Below the pieces are notes generated by a model, which worked only from the letters and a program-made list of their open reading frames with translations, was not told where the DNA came from and searched no databases. From positions 82,212 through 146,211 of the forward strand of contig PACL01000039.1 in assembly GCA_002700095.1 (NCBI GenBank): 64,000 nt of DNA, given 5' to 3'. Below are positions 10,235 to 18,957 of this stretch, one piece after another. Position 1 is the first letter of the stretch; every line of letters starts with the position of its first letter. Source of the stretch: Fulvimarina sp. Its GTDB lineage: Bacteria; Pseudomonadota; Alphaproteobacteria; Rhizobiales; Rhizobiaceae. The position numbers and the translations under genes were made by a program.

Positions 10235-10615
10235 TCAGGCCAGCGCCCGTTCCGGCGCCAGGAACGCTCGCAGGCCGCTCTCGAGGGATTTCCGGTCGAA
10301 GGGCTTGTGGAGATAGCCCTCGACGCCGGCCCGTTTCAGCCGGGTCATCAGGCCGAGATTGGCCTCGACGATCATCGCGACGACGTGCATCGAACTGCCC
10401 GCCCGCTCGCGCAGCCGCTTGATCTCGTCGACGACGGTCTTGTCCTGGGGGCTCGCGGCGACGATCAGGATGTCCGGCGCGCCGTGGCTGTCGATCCAGC
10501 CGAACGCCTCGGCCGGCGTCTCCAGCGTGTCGACGTCGAGCCCGTCGCGGCTGAGGAGCCGGAAGGCGATCTTCCGGATGACCGGAGCCTCGTCGATGAT
10601 CAGGCAGGTCTTCAA
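10235..10615 (-). CDS. Degenerate receiver-domain protein next to ChpT
   Basis: The TTG at 10615 is preceded by GGAGG 8 nt upstream and starts exactly at the receiver fold (LKTCLIIDE), giving 126 residues; the longer ORF of the track is an Arg/Ala-rich extension. It is a single receiver domain with no output domain. The acidic pair is D-E, and the late lysine is kept in LHKPFD. The phospho-acceptor position at the end of strand 3 (DILIVAAS) is Ala instead of Asp, and the usual Ser/Thr on strand 4 is absent (VVAMIVE). It probably acts unphosphorylated, perhaps as a binding partner in the ChpT relay; that role is inference. Confidence 0.75.
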   Translation of the reverse strand: MKTCLIIDEAPVIRKIAFRLLSRDGLDVDTLETPAEAFGWIDSHGAPDILIVAASPQDKTVVDEIKRLRERAGSSMHVVAMIVEANLGLMTRLKRAGVEGYLHKPFDRKSLESGLRAFLAPERALA

Positions 10616-10973
10616 GGCTTCATCCTCCGACGCGGGCGGTCCCGATGCGAAACAGGCGAGAGGCGGCGCAGCGACGGCTGGCATCGCCCTGCGAGCGGGA
10701 GCCCTTCGACGTCCGCGCGACGCGATTCCGCTTCCGCGATGCCGGATCGGGGCCGCGAAGACGCGAGCGCACCTCTCGAGTGACGCCAAGGTAACGTTAC
10801 GGCTTTGCCAGAGCGTTCAGGAAGATGGCTAACGCAGGGTAAATCGGTGCGAGCATGCCGGGGAGCCGGCAATTGCGGGCGGCAGGCGACCTTGCGCAGG
10901 CGCCCCGCCGCTCGCCGCCTGCGGGCCGCGGCGCCTGCCGGTCGCGCCAGTCGCCGACGGTTGTTCGCGAAGA
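10616..10973. other. Gene-free stretch: leader of the receiver gene
   Basis: Lies between chpT and the receiver gene, both on the minus strand. It holds a CtrA-like box (listed separately), a perfect 10-bp palindrome GTAACGTTAC at about 10792-10801, and the GGAGG ribosome site of the receiver gene. Several Arg-rich ORFs cross it but none has a ribosome site or family similarity. Confidence 0.5.
10829..10843 (-). promoter_or_regulatory. CtrA-like box upstream of the receiver gene
   Basis: Minus-strand TTTACCCTGCGTTAG matches the CtrA consensus TTAA-N7-TTAA at 6 of 8 positions. It closely resembles the box between ctrA and fliJ (TTTACCCTGCCTTAA), differing at two positions. It lies about 215 nt upstream of the TTG start. 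Binding is inferred from similarity only. Confidence 0.4.
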
Positions 10974-11624
10974 TCAGGCGGCGGCTTCGGCCGGCTTCGG
11001 GGCGAGCCGGAACACCACCTGCTCATCGGTCTTCTCATAGGTGACGGCAAGGCCCGATTCCTCGGCGAGGAAGAGCGTGTAGTAGGGCTGGATCGCCTGG
11101 GCATCCAGCGCCTCATCGGCGTTCACCCCGTCGAGCATCTGGACGAGGCGCTGCTGCAGGCGGATGCGCTGGCCGGTGGCGCTGATCGTCGCGCCGAAAG
11201 GCTCGATGCTGTCGATCATCACCTTGACCTCGCCGCCGCGGCTGATCGAGGCGCTGGCCATGACGACGAGATTGAGGACGATCTTGGCGCAGTTCTTCGG
11301 CACGTAGCCGGGCTCGCCTTCCCAGACGAGATTCGGCTTCTCGTGCGCCATGTAGCCGGTCGCGACCGTCCTGGCGTCGTTGAGATCGATCGTCGCGGTC
11401 TGCGATCCGGCGGCGCCGAAGGCGATGCGGGCGAATTGCAGCTTGGCGACGGCCGCCTTCAGCGAGGAGCGCACCAGCTCCATGGATTCCTTGTCGCCGG
11501 GCATGTCGTCGAGGAGCTCGAGCCCACTCTGGATGCCGAAGACGGGGGAGATGATGTCGTGGCAAAGGCGGCTCGACAGAAGCGCCGCAAGATCCGCCGC
11601 GGAGATGGAGGGCAGGCTGGTCAT
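10974..11624 (-). CDS. chpT: Histidine phosphotransferase ChpT
   Basis: Carries phosphate from the hybrid kinase CckA to CtrA and CpdR in the alphaproteobacterial cell-cycle relay. 216 residues from ATG 11624, preceded by AAGGTG. The motif SSRLCHDIISP near residue 17 contains the phosphorylated His. Helices follow, then a degenerate ATPase-like domain (PKNCAKIVLNLVVMA, GGEVKVMID) lacking ATP-binding motifs, as in ChpT. The longer track ORF adds an unrelated N-terminus. A degenerate receiver lies downstream, and ctrA is about 6 kb away. Confidence 0.92.
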   Translation of the reverse strand: MTSLPSISAADLAALLSSRLCHDIISPVFGIQSGLELLDDMPGDKESMELVRSSLKAAVAKLQFARIAFGAAGSQTATIDLNDARTVATGYMAHEKPNLVWEGEPGYVPKNCAKIVLNLVVMASASISRGGEVKVMIDSIEPFGATISATGQRIRLQQRLVQMLDGVNADEALDAQAIQPYYTLFLAEESGLAVTYEKTDEQVVFRLAPKPAEAAA

Positions 11625-11930
11625 GGGCACACCTTGGCTCGGGTCAGCTCGTCTGGAAGGGCGAATCATCGCCGGTTGCATCGTCGGACCATGATTCCGC
11701 GGCGCCGGGAGGTCAACCGAGGCGCCGGCAGGCGATGGGTCCGCGATGGGCTCGAAGGCCCTTCGGAAGCACCGGTCGCCATCACCGGAGAGCCGGCGGG
11801 AACAGGAAAGTTCGGGTTCTTTGCGATCCATTAGTCATTCGGAAACCACGATCGGATCAAATTGCGCGGGAATGGGACGAACACGTCCCTCCCGGGGCCG
11901 ACACGGCCTCTTACGCGAAAGGAATGGATC
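11625..11930. promoter_or_regulatory. Divergent chpT/eipA promoter region with two GANTC sites
   Basis: About 306 bp without a gene, divergent between chpT and eipA. It holds two CcrM methylation sites, GAATC (11663-11667) and GATTC (11693-11697), both within 75 nt of the chpT start. GANTC near promoters can make transcription depend on methylation state and GcrA. No strong core promoter could be assigned by eye. Confidence 0.4.
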
Positions 11931-12521
11931 ATGCGCTCGATCATCGGGACGTTCCGCACTCTTCTCGCCGCCGCTTGCCTCAGCCTTGCGGCGATCGGCA
12001 TCCTCGCCAGCCCCGCCGCTGCCCAAGCCGTCGGGCGCAACGGCTACACCATGGACGAGGTGATCAATACCGGCCAGCAGTTCTTCGGCTCGACGTCGGG
12101 CGGGCTTGCCCAGCTGATCGAGCGGGCCTTCCAGAGCTACGGCCTGCCGAACGGCTACATCCTCGGCCAGGAAGCCTCCGGCGCCTTCTTCGGCGGCCTG
12201 CGCTTCGGCGAGGGCACGCTGTTCACCAAGAATGCCGGGCAGCGCAAGATCTTCTGGCAGGGCCCTTCGCTCGGCTTCGACGTCGGCGGCGACGGCGCCC
12301 GCACCATGATGCTGGTCTACAACCTGCCGTCGGTCGAGTCCGTCTTCGGCCGCTTCGGCGGCGTCTCGGGCAGCGCCTATCTCGTCGGCGGCGTCGGCAT
12401 GACGGTGCTGGCGCGCGACAACGTCCTGCTGGTCCCGGTGAAGACCGGCGTCGGCGCCCGGCTCGGCCTCAATCTCGGCTATCTGAAGCTGACGCCGATG
12501 CCGACCTGGAACCCCTTCTGA
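11931..12521 (+). CDS. eipA: EipA-type DUF1134 envelope protein
   Basis: A 196-residue secreted protein starting at ATG 11931 after AAAGGA. It has a Sec signal (LLAAACLSLAAIGILASPAAAQA) cleaved near residue 31. The mature part is the Gly-rich DUF1134 domain (GYILGQEASGAFFGGLRFGEG, GVSGSAYLVGGVGMTVL). In Brucella the DUF1134 protein EipA is a periplasmic beta-barrel protein needed for envelope integrity and is controlled by the CtrA/CcrM circuit. Placement beside chpT fits that link. A perfect hairpin follows the gene. Confidence 0.9.
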   Translation: MRSIIGTFRTLLAAACLSLAAIGILASPAAAQAVGRNGYTMDEVINTGQQFFGSTSGGLAQLIERAFQSYGLPNGYILGQEASGAFFGGLRFGEGTLFTKNAGQRKIFWQGPSLGFDVGGDGARTMMLVYNLPSVESVFGRFGGVSGSAYLVGGVGMTVLARDNVLLVPVKTGVGARLGLNLGYLKLTPMPTWNPF

Positions 12522-12531
12522 TCCCATCTCT

Positions 12532-12548
12532 CGCCGCGCATCGCGGCG
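12532..12548 (+). terminator. Hairpin after eipA
   Basis: CGCCGCG and CGCGGCG form a perfect 7-bp stem with loop CAT, 11 nt after the eipA stop. There is no T-run, so it is only a candidate terminator or mRNA-stabilising hairpin. Confidence 0.4.
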
Positions 12549-12785
12549 GGTCGCAACCGGGATTTGCCTACTACTCGGCGCCGGAACCGCAAGCGCGGTC
12601 CGGCGCTTCTGCATGGGCCGGGTCCGGCGAGGCCCGTCCGCCGGCATGGGGCGAGGCCGCGATGTGCTCCGTGACGAATTCACCATAGGGCGTTGCTTTT
12701 ATGTCCCTTCGCGCCGCCGAGACGCGCATCGGACGCGCAAATGTTCTATATGTCCTCGCGAAGGACGTGAATTTCCGGAACTTCG

Positions 12786-14195
12786 ATGATCGCCACCGCC
12801 CTCACATTCGTGTCCGGCTTCCTGACTGCGACACTGATCGCCCTCGTGATCGCGCCGCTGTTCTGGTCGCGGTCCCGGCGTCTCGCTCTCAGGGAGTACC
12901 GGGCCGCCATTCCGGCCACGGCGCGGGAGATCCGCGCCAGCCTCGATCACGTCCGGGCCGAGGCGGCCCAGGCTGCCCGGCGCCGCGAGATCAAGGCCGA
13001 GGCGGAGATGGAGAAGGCCGCCCTGGCGCGGGCCGAGGCCGGCCGCGTCGCCGGCGAGAATGCCGAGCTGCGCGCCCGCAACACCGTCCTCGTCGAAAGC
13101 CTCGCCCATACGACGGCGGAGCTCGAGGAGGCGAGCGAGCAGATGGCGATCCGTGACGCCGAGATCGAGGAGCTCGACGCCGAGCTGCGCGCCGTGCGCC
13201 ACGATCTCGACATCCGCTCGGACGAACTCGAGGCGCTGGCCGCGCGGTTCACCGATCTCGGCGCCATCGCCGACGAGCGCAAGACGATGATCGTCGATCT
13301 CGAGACGCGGCTGGAGGATCTCTCCGATGCGCTGCGCGAGGCCGAGCGCAGCCGCCGGGAGGCGAGCCATGCGGTCGAGCGGCTGCGCGGCGAGGTCGCG
13401 TCCCTCGAGGCGCATCTCGGCAAGGAGAAGAACGCCGTGAAGCGGCTCGACGAGAAGGCGGCGCGGCTGGCGGCGCAGCTGTCGGAGCGCGACGAGCAGG
13501 TCGCCCGGCTGCTCGGCGAGACGGCGGCGAGCGCCGCGGCCCTCGGCGTCTCCCAGCATCATGGCGCGTCCGGCGATGCCGGCTCCGGTGGCGCGTCGGA
13601 GGACGATCTTTCGGGCGAACGACGGCTGCGGCTGCGCCCGGCCGTGCGGCCCGCCTTCGGCCGGCGCAGCGAAGAGGCGGAGGCGGCGGAACTCGCCGCC
13701 CGCACGGCCACGACGCGGACTGCCGTCGCCAATGCAGCCGCCAGTGTCGCCGCAGAACCGGCGGCGAAGCCAGCCGCCGCCGCCGTTCCGGCCAGGCAGC
13801 CGGCCGCTGCCAGCGCAGCGCACGCCGCGCCGCGGGCGCCTGCCTCAACGGCAGGCGTTCCCGGTGCCGCCGATGGAGCCGCCGCCGCGACGCCGTCCGG
13901 CGAGGGCGCTGCGGCAGCGCCGACGGCCTCGCTCGCCGCAAGCCTCGGCCTTGCCGCCAAGCCCGATTTTCCCGACGATCTCGACGACGAAGGCGTGCGG
14001 CAGAAGGTCGGCGAACTCGCCGCCCGGGTCATCGCGCTCACCGCCGAGAAGGAGGGGCCGCGCTCCCCCCTCGACGCCATCCTGTCGTCCGAGACCTCGC
14101 CGGCCGAGGCCGGAGCGCGGGACGGCTCGCAGCCCTCGCTCGCCGACCGGGTCCGCAGGATCCGCGACGAGGCGCGCGATCACGCCGCCGAATAG
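12786..14195 (+). CDS. Membrane-anchored coiled-coil protein, unknown function
   Basis: 469 residues from ATG 12786 after CCGGAAC. One N-terminal membrane helix (about residues 5-27) is followed by a basic stretch and a long coiled coil (about 50-245) rich in Ala, Glu and Arg with heptad-like spacing. The rest is low-complexity Ala/Pro with a short conserved-looking C-terminal part. The architecture suggests an inner-membrane anchor with a cytoplasmic rod, as in scaffold or division-associated proteins, but I do not recognise a family. Its last 16 bp overlap the convergent TrmH-like gene. Confidence 0.75.
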   Translation: MIATALTFVSGFLTATLIALVIAPLFWSRSRRLALREYRAAIPATAREIRASLDHVRAEAAQAARRREIKAEAEMEKAALARAEAGRVAGENAELRARNTVLVESLAHTTAELEEASEQMAIRDAEIEELDAELRAVRHDLDIRSDELEALAARFTDLGAIADERKTMIVDLETRLEDLSDALREAERSRREASHAVERLRGEVASLEAHLGKEKNAVKRLDEKAARLAAQLSERDEQVARLLGETAASAAALGVSQHHGASGDAGSGGASEDDLSGERRLRLRPAVRPAFGRRSEEAEAAELAARTATTRTAVANAAASVAAEPAAKPAAAAVPARQPAAASAAHAAPRAPASTAGVPGAADGAAAATPSGEGAAAAPTASLAASLGLAAKPDFPDDLDDEGVRQKVGELAARVIALTAEKEGPRSPLDAILSSETSPAEAGARDGSQPSLADRVRRIRDEARDHAAE

Positions 14196-15034
14196 AGCCG
14201 CGACAGCACGATTGCCGCGCTCGTCGCGACATTGAGACTGTCGATCCCCGGCGCCATCGCGATCCGCACCGTCTCGCAGCGTTCCATGAGCGCCTCCGGC
14301 AGGCCGCGGCCCTCGCTGCCGAGAAGCAGCGCGATGCCCGGCCGGGGCACGAATCCGGACAGATCGCTCGTGCCGCGCGGCGACAGCGCGACGGGGTGGT
14401 GGCCGGAGACCTCCAGCGCCGGGACGATCGCCTCGATCGCCGCCCCGTGATGCCAGGGCAGCGTCAGGGTGGTCCCGACCGAGACGCGAATCGCCTTGCG
14501 GTAGAGCGGGTGGCAGGAGGTGGCGTCGAGGACGACGCCGGATGCGCCGAAGGCAGCGGCATTGCGGAAGATCGCGCCGACATTGTCGTGATTGGCGAGG
14601 CCGACGGCGACGACCAGCGGGCCGCCATGCCGGCGCGCCGCGAGGAGAAGGTCGGCGAGCCCGCCGGTCTCTTCTCGCTCGGCCTCTTCGCCGGAAGCCT
14701 CGCGTTCGACGCCGTGGGCGAGGACGCCGCGATGGATGGCGAAACCTGCTACCTCGTCCATCACCGCGCGGTCGGTGACATAGACCGGCACGTCGGCGGG
14801 AACGCGGGCGAGCCGTTCGGCGATCCCTTCCAGGCGGCTGTTCAGGACGAACAGGCTGGTCGGCCGGAAGCGGGCCGATTTCAAGAGGTGGTCGAGAACG
14901 ACGGTGCCCTCGGCGATGAAGCCGCCGCCGCCGATGCGGTCGCGCTCGCGGATGTCGCCATAGTCGGCGACGCGCGGATCGTCGGCATCGGTGATCTGGA
15001 TGAGCCGGGCGGCGATGTCTGGGTGAAGAGCCAT
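14180..15034 (-). CDS. TrmH/SpoU-family RNA 2'-O-methyltransferase
   Basis: 284 residues. An N-terminal substrate-binding domain (to about residue 110) is followed by the SPOUT methyltransferase domain. The three family motifs are visible: [16 protein letters not shown] (motif 1), [13 protein letters not shown] (motif 2) and [14 protein letters not shown] (motif 3), which form the knotted SAM site. It should methylate a ribose 2'-OH in tRNA or rRNA; the target nucleotide cannot be read from the sequence. The 3' end overlaps the convergent coiled-coil gene by 16 bp. Confidence 0.9.
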   Translation of the reverse strand: MALHPDIAARLIQITDADDPRVADYGDIRERDRIGGGGFIAEGTVVLDHLLKSARFRPTSLFVLNSRLEGIAERLARVPADVPVYVTDRAVMDEVAGFAIHRGVLAHGVEREASGEEAEREETGGLADLLLAARRHGGPLVVAVGLANHDNVGAIFRNAAAFGASGVVLDATSCHPLYRKAIRVSVGTTLTLPWHHGAAIEAIVPALEVSGHHPVALSPRGTSDLSGFVPRPGIALLLGSEGRGLPEALMERCETVRIAMAPGIDSLNVATSAAIVLSRLYSAA

Positions 15035-15109
15035 GGCCGATGTTATCGGAACGGCGATGCGGAATTAAGGCCTTCGGTCGCCGGCACGCGCGTCCCGCCC
15101 CGGTCGCGC

Positions 15110-15165
15110 CGGCATCTCCCTCTTGCGGCGATCCGGCCGGCAGGGCAGAGGGGGCTATCCTTGCG
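15110..15165. repeat. Dispersed palindromic repeat, partial copy
   Basis: Contains GGCATCTCCC and CCGGCAGGGCAGAGGGGG, shared with the two copies near 21.9 and 22.0 kb, but the central palindrome is degraded. It lies in the short TrmH/hisA intergenic region. Confidence 0.55.
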
Positions 15166-15274
15166 GAGCGCCGCAGCCCGGTTGCCGGAGTTTTCTGACC
15201 GGGCGGGCGCATCCGCTCCTCCTCGCGGTGCCGGGCCGGCGCCGGACGCGTCATCGAACAGCGAGACCCCAGCC

Positions 15275-16012
15275 ATGATCCTGTTTCCCGCGATCGATCT
15301 GAAGGACGGCGCCTGCGTGCGTCTGAAGCTCGGCCTGATGGAGGAGGCGACGGTCTACAACGCCGACCCTGCGGGCCAGGCGAAGGCCTTCCGGGACGTC
15401 GGCTTCAGCCATCTCCATGTCGTCGACCTCAACGGCGCCTTCGCCGGCCGGGCGGTCAACGACGATGCGGTCGACGCCATCCTCGCCGCCGTCGGCAAGG
15501 AGATGAAGGTGCAGCTCGGCGGCGGCATCCGGACGATGGAGGACATCGAGCGCTGGCTGGCCAAGGGGCTTTCGCGGGTCATCCTCGGCACCGTGGCGGT
15601 GCGTGATCCCGATCTCGTGAAGGCGGCAGCCGGGCGCTTTCCCGGCCAGATCGCCGTCGGCATCGACGCCAAGGGCGGCAAGGTGGCCGTCGAGGGCTGG
15701 GCCGAGACGTCGGAGCTGACCGCCGTCGACCTCGCCAGGCGCTTCGAGGACGCCGGCGTCGCGGCGATCATCTACACCGACATCGACCGGGACGGGGTTC
15801 TGGCCGGCATCAACTGGGACGCGACCATCGACCTCGCCGAGGCGGTGTCGATCCCGGTGATCGCCTCCGGCGGCCTCGCCTCGATCGCCGACGTCGTCCG
15901 CATGACGATGCCGGATGCGGCGAGGCTCGAGGGGGCGATTTCGGGGCGGGCGCTCTATGACGGCCGGCTCGATGCGGCCGAGGCGCTGAAGGTGCTTGCC
16001 GGCGAGGCGTAG
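15275..16012 (+). CDS. hisA: ProFAR isomerase HisA
   Basis: Isomerises ProFAR to PRFAR in histidine synthesis. 245 residues from ATG 15275 ([12 protein letters not shown]). It is a (beta/alpha)8 barrel with catalytic Asp in PAIDL and the second Asp in [10 protein letters not shown], and phosphate-binding motifs LGGGIR and ASGGL. The track ORF extends far upstream in frame without family similarity. Unlike the usual hisBHAF cluster of alphaproteobacteria, no hisH, hisF or hisE adjoins it. Confidence 0.96.
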   Translation: MILFPAIDLKDGACVRLKLGLMEEATVYNADPAGQAKAFRDVGFSHLHVVDLNGAFAGRAVNDDAVDAILAAVGKEMKVQLGGGIRTMEDIERWLAKGLSRVILGTVAVRDPDLVKAAAGRFPGQIAVGIDAKGGKVAVEGWAETSELTAVDLARRFEDAGVAAIIYTDIDRDGVLAGINWDATIDLAEAVSIPVIASGGLASIADVVRMTMPDAARLEGAISGRALYDGRLDAAEALKVLAGEA

Positions 16013-16143
16013 CTTTTGCGGACGGGCGGCCGAGGCGGGGCCGCTTCGGAGAGGCCATGAGCCGGCGCGCCGGGGGACGACGCGCCGACGATGCCTCGAT
16101 TGGGGCACGACGCCTCTGGCATGGGCGAGGATGAATCGCTAGA

Positions 16144-16158
16144 TTGGAATTATTCTAA
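16144..16158. promoter_or_regulatory. Irr box (ICE motif) upstream of mbfA
   Basis: TTGGAATTATTCTAA is an inverted repeat of TTxGAA and TTCxAA with a 3-nt centre, one mismatch from the rhizobial Irr/ICE consensus TTAGAA-N3-TTCTAA. It ends 49 nt before the mbfA ATG. Irr represses mbfA under low iron in Agrobacterium, Bradyrhizobium and Brucella, so the same control is likely here. Confidence 0.8.
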
Positions 16159-16207
16159 ATCATAGGCGCGATGGCCCTGCCGGCGCGTCTGCCATTGCGA
16201 GGTCGTC

Positions 16208-17185
16208 ATGCTCTCCTTCGCCCCCGGCCGCCGCCGCTTCTCCGACCTGTCCGAACGCGAGATCCTGGCGCTCGCCATCTCCGCCGAAGAGGACGACGGG
16301 CGGATCTATGCCAGCTATGCCGAGCGGCTGGAGGCCGATTATCCGGCGAGCGCCGGCATCTTCCGCGAGATGGCCAAGGAGGAGGACGGCCATCGACGGG
16401 CGCTGATCGCCGAGCACGAGCGGCGCTTCGGGCCGACCATCCCGCTGATCCGGCGCGAGCATGTCGCCGACTACGTCTCCCGCCAGCCTGTCTGGCTGGT
16501 CGAAAATCTCGGGCTGGAGCGTATCCGGGCGCAGGCCGAGCGGATGGAGAAGGACGCCGCGCGCTTCTACGAGGTGGCGGCGCAGCGCAGCACCGACGCC
16601 GGCACGCGTCGCCTGCTCGGCGATCTCGCGGCCGCCGAGCGGGAGCACGAGCACAGGGCCGAGGAACTGGCCGAGCAGAATCTCGGCGGCGAGAGCCGGG
16701 AGACGGAGGACAGGACCGCCCGGCGTCAGATGATTCTCACCTTCGTCCAGCCGGGTCTTGCCGGCCTGATGGACGGCTCGGTTTCGACGCTGGCGCCGAT
16801 CTTCGCCACCGCCTTCGCCACCCGGGACCCGCATACGACGCTGCTCGTCGGCCTTGCCGCCGCCGTCGGCGCCGGCATTTCCATGGGCTTCACCGAGGCG
16901 GCCCATGACGACGGCAAGCTTTCGGGACGCGGCTCGCCGATCAAGCGGGGCCTGGCCTCCGGCATCATGACGACCGTCGGCGGCCTCGGCCACGCGCTGC
17001 CCTACCTCATTCCGGATTTCTGGACCGCGACGGCCCTCGCCTTCGTCATCGTCTTCCTGGAGCTCTGGGCGATCGTCTGGATCCAGCACCGCTTCATGGA
17101 GACGCCGGTCTGGCGCGCCGCGATGCAGGTGGTCGTCGGCGGGGCGCTGGTGCTCGCAGCCGGCGCGGCGATCGGGGCCGGGTGA
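16208..17185 (+). CDS. mbfA: Membrane-bound ferritin / iron exporter MbfA
   Basis: 325 residues from ATG 16208. The N-terminal rubrerythrin-like ferritin domain (about residues 10-170) carries the acidic and His ligands of a diiron site (EEDDGRIY, KEEDGHRR, EREHEHR). The C-terminal VIT1-like membrane domain has about five hydrophobic segments (VQPGLAGLMDGSVSTLAPIF onward). MbfA exports ferrous iron and protects against peroxide and iron overload. The Irr box upstream supports iron-dependent repression. A hairpin with a short T-run lies 60 bp downstream. Confidence 0.95.
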   Translation: MLSFAPGRRRFSDLSEREILALAISAEEDDGRIYASYAERLEADYPASAGIFREMAKEEDGHRRALIAEHERRFGPTIPLIRREHVADYVSRQPVWLVENLGLERIRAQAERMEKDAARFYEVAAQRSTDAGTRRLLGDLAAAEREHEHRAEELAEQNLGGESRETEDRTARRQMILTFVQPGLAGLMDGSVSTLAPIFATAFATRDPHTTLLVGLAAAVGAGISMGFTEAAHDDGKLSGRGSPIKRGLASGIMTTVGGLGHALPYLIPDFWTATALAFVIVFLELWAIVWIQHRFMETPVWRAAMQVVVGGALVLAAGAAIGAG

Positions 17186-17244
17186 CGAGACCGGGGCGGC
17201 GGCCGGGCAGGATCTCGTCGTCCGACTGAAGCTCTCAACGGAAG

Positions 17245-17274
17245 ACGCCGCGCCTCCGGGTGGAAGCGCGGCGT
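17245..17274. terminator. Hairpin terminator between mbfA and ctrA
   Basis: ACGCCGCGC pairs with GCGCGGCGT around a 12-nt loop and is followed by TTT on the plus strand. It lies between the convergent mbfA and ctrA genes and probably serves mbfA, perhaps both. Confidence 0.65.
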
Positions 17275-17318
17275 TTCAGAGATTGTTGGGCCCAGCCGGC
17301 CTTGCGGCCGGCGGAATA

Positions 17319-18008
17319 TCAGGCGGCGACTTCTTCCGGCTCGCGCAGCACGTAGCCGCGGCCCCAGACCGTCTCGATGTAGTTCTTGCCGTCGGCCGCC
17401 GTCGCCAGCTTCTTGCGCAGCTTGCAGATGAAGACGTCGATGATCTTCAGCTCCGGCTCGTCCATGCCGCCATAGAGATGGTTGAGGAACATCTCCTTGG
17501 TGAGCGTGGTGCCCTTGCGCAGCGAGAGGAGCTCCAGCATGGCGTATTCCTTGCCGGTCAGATGGACCCGCTGGCCGTTCACCTCGACGGTCTTGGCGTC
17601 GAGATTGACAGTCAGGTCGCCGGTGTGGATCACCGACTGGGCATGGCCCTTGGAACGCCGGACGATGGCGTGGATGCGGGCGACCAGCTCGTCCTTGTGG
17701 AACGGCTTGGTCATGTAGTCGTCGGCGCCGAAGCCGAGCCCGCGGACCTTGTCCTCGATGCCGGCCATGCCGGAGAGGATCAGGATCGGCGTCTTGACCT
17801 TGGACAGCCGCAAGGTGCGCAGCACCTCGTAGCCGGACATGTCGGGAAGGTTGAGATCGAGGAGGATCAGGTCGTAGTCGTAGAGCTTGCCGAGATCGAC
17901 GCCCTCCTCGCCGAGGTCGGTCGTGTAGACGTTGAAGCTCTCCGACTTCAGCATCAACTCGATGCTCTGTGCGACCGCGCTGTCGTCTTCGATCAAAAGA
18001 ACGCGCAT
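17319..18008 (-). CDS. ctrA: Cell-cycle master regulator CtrA
   Basis: 229-residue response regulator of the OmpR class, essential in most alphaproteobacteria. The receiver (1-120) has acidic residues LIEDD, phospho-acceptor in [13 protein letters not shown], and KPFHKDE. The C-terminal winged helix (about 130-225) has the recognition region [13 protein letters not shown] and TVWGRGYVL. The C-terminal AA resembles the ClpXP-degradation end of CtrA proteins. It is phosphorylated via CckA-ChpT. A CtrA-like box lies upstream, consistent with autoregulation, and fliJ is divergent. Confidence 0.97.
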   Translation of the reverse strand: MRVLLIEDDSAVAQSIELMLKSESFNVYTTDLGEEGVDLGKLYDYDLILLDLNLPDMSGYEVLRTLRLSKVKTPILILSGMAGIEDKVRGLGFGADDYMTKPFHKDELVARIHAIVRRSKGHAQSVIHTGDLTVNLDAKTVEVNGQRVHLTGKEYAMLELLSLRKGTTLTKEMFLNHLYGGMDEPELKIIDVFICKLRKKLATAADGKNYIETVWGRGYVLREPEEVAA

Positions 18009-18369
18009 CAGAAAGTCCTCTCAGCCAGCCGAGCCGAACCCGGGAAATTCGGCATAGCGATTATTGTCATCGTTTGGCCCAAACTGGCACTGAATGGTTA
18101 ACAAATCCTCCTGGTCCTTCATGGACCCAGGTCGCAGCGGCACCGCGGCCTGATTGGCGGGAGCCGGCAGAGCGCCTTGGCGGTCGTCTCCTGCCGGGCA
18201 GAAGACCTCGCCGTTTCGGTTTACCCTGCCTTAAACCCTCGATCCTATGATTAACCGTGCGCGTAAACAGACGGTTAAGGGCATAGGTCACGAGCCTTGC
18301 CCGAAGCAGTTCGCTGCGCTGAGTTTTAACGCGCTCCGCCTGGCGGAGCCGTGAGTTGAGGGTGTGTGC
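18009..18369. promoter_or_regulatory. Divergent ctrA/fliJ regulatory region
   Basis: 361 bp without a gene. It contains the CtrA-like box listed next, several other TTAA-containing motifs (about 18097 and 18251), and a small hairpin GGTCC-TTCAT-GGACC in the ctrA leader. I found no GANTC site here, unlike the Caulobacter ctrA P1 promoter. The fliJ ribosome site GAGGGTG is at its right end. Confidence 0.55.
18220..18234 (+). promoter_or_regulatory. CtrA-like box between ctrA and fliJ
   Basis: TTTACCCTGCCTTAA matches TTAA-N7-TTAA at 7 of 8 positions. It is about 212 nt from the ctrA start and 136 nt from fliJ, so it could serve autoregulation of ctrA, fliJ, or both. Confidence 0.5.
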
Positions 18370-18738
18370 ATGAAACGCGACAACATGGTGCGGCTAACGC
18401 GCTTCAAGGTTCTGGAGAAGCGTCGCCAGGTCGAGCAGCTCGACCTCATGCTGGAGGACTTCTCCCGGATGGCCGCGGAGCTGGACGCCCAGATCCTCAA
18501 CGAAGAAAAAAAGTCGGGGATCACCGACATGAATCACTTCGCCTATTCGACCTTCGCCAAGGCGGCCCGTCTGCGGCGCGACAATCTGCAGAACTCGGCC
18601 AAGGACCTGAAGGTCCAGATCAATGCGGCGCGGCTGTCGCTGGAAGAGGCCGAGGCCGAACTCGAGAATGCCGAGAAGATGGAACAGCGTGACGGCCTGC
18701 GCGACGATCACGAGCCGCGGCGCACCGCCATCGGCTGA
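18370..18738 (+). CDS. fliJ: Flagellar export protein FliJ
   Basis: A 122-residue, almost entirely alpha-helical coiled-coil protein (LTRFKVLEKRRQVEQLDLML, then AEAELENAEKMEQRDGL). This matches FliJ, the type III flagellar export chaperone that binds the FliI ATPase and FlhA. ATG 18370 follows GAGGGTG; GTG 18364 would add two residues. In Rhizobiales fliJ is often beside ctrA, usually with fliI next to it, but fliI is absent here. CTGAGGC and GCCTCAG around its stop form a hairpin (18735-18761). Confidence 0.85.
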   Translation: MKRDNMVRLTRFKVLEKRRQVEQLDLMLEDFSRMAAELDAQILNEEKKSGITDMNHFAYSTFAKAARLRRDNLQNSAKDLKVQINAARLSLEEAEAELENAEKMEQRDGLRDDHEPRRTAIG

Positions 18739-18957
18739 GGCGGGCATCGCCTCTGCCTCAGGACTGCATGGCCGGGGACGCGTTCGCCATGGGCGCGGCG
18801 CCCGGCAGGATGAGCGGGACGGTCGCTTCCCCGGGTGAGCGTTCACCGCCGGTGCGGCGGCGCCCTCGGGTTCTGCCGAAACGATTCGCGACGTCGAAGC
18901 CGGCGAGTGGCGGAACGGCGTCCGGCATCCGGCTCCATCGCCCGGGCGAGCCGGTCG

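Noticed and set aside
18240-18275. Second full CtrA box (TTAACCGTGCGCGTAAAC)
   Set aside because: The half-sites are 9 nt apart instead of 7.
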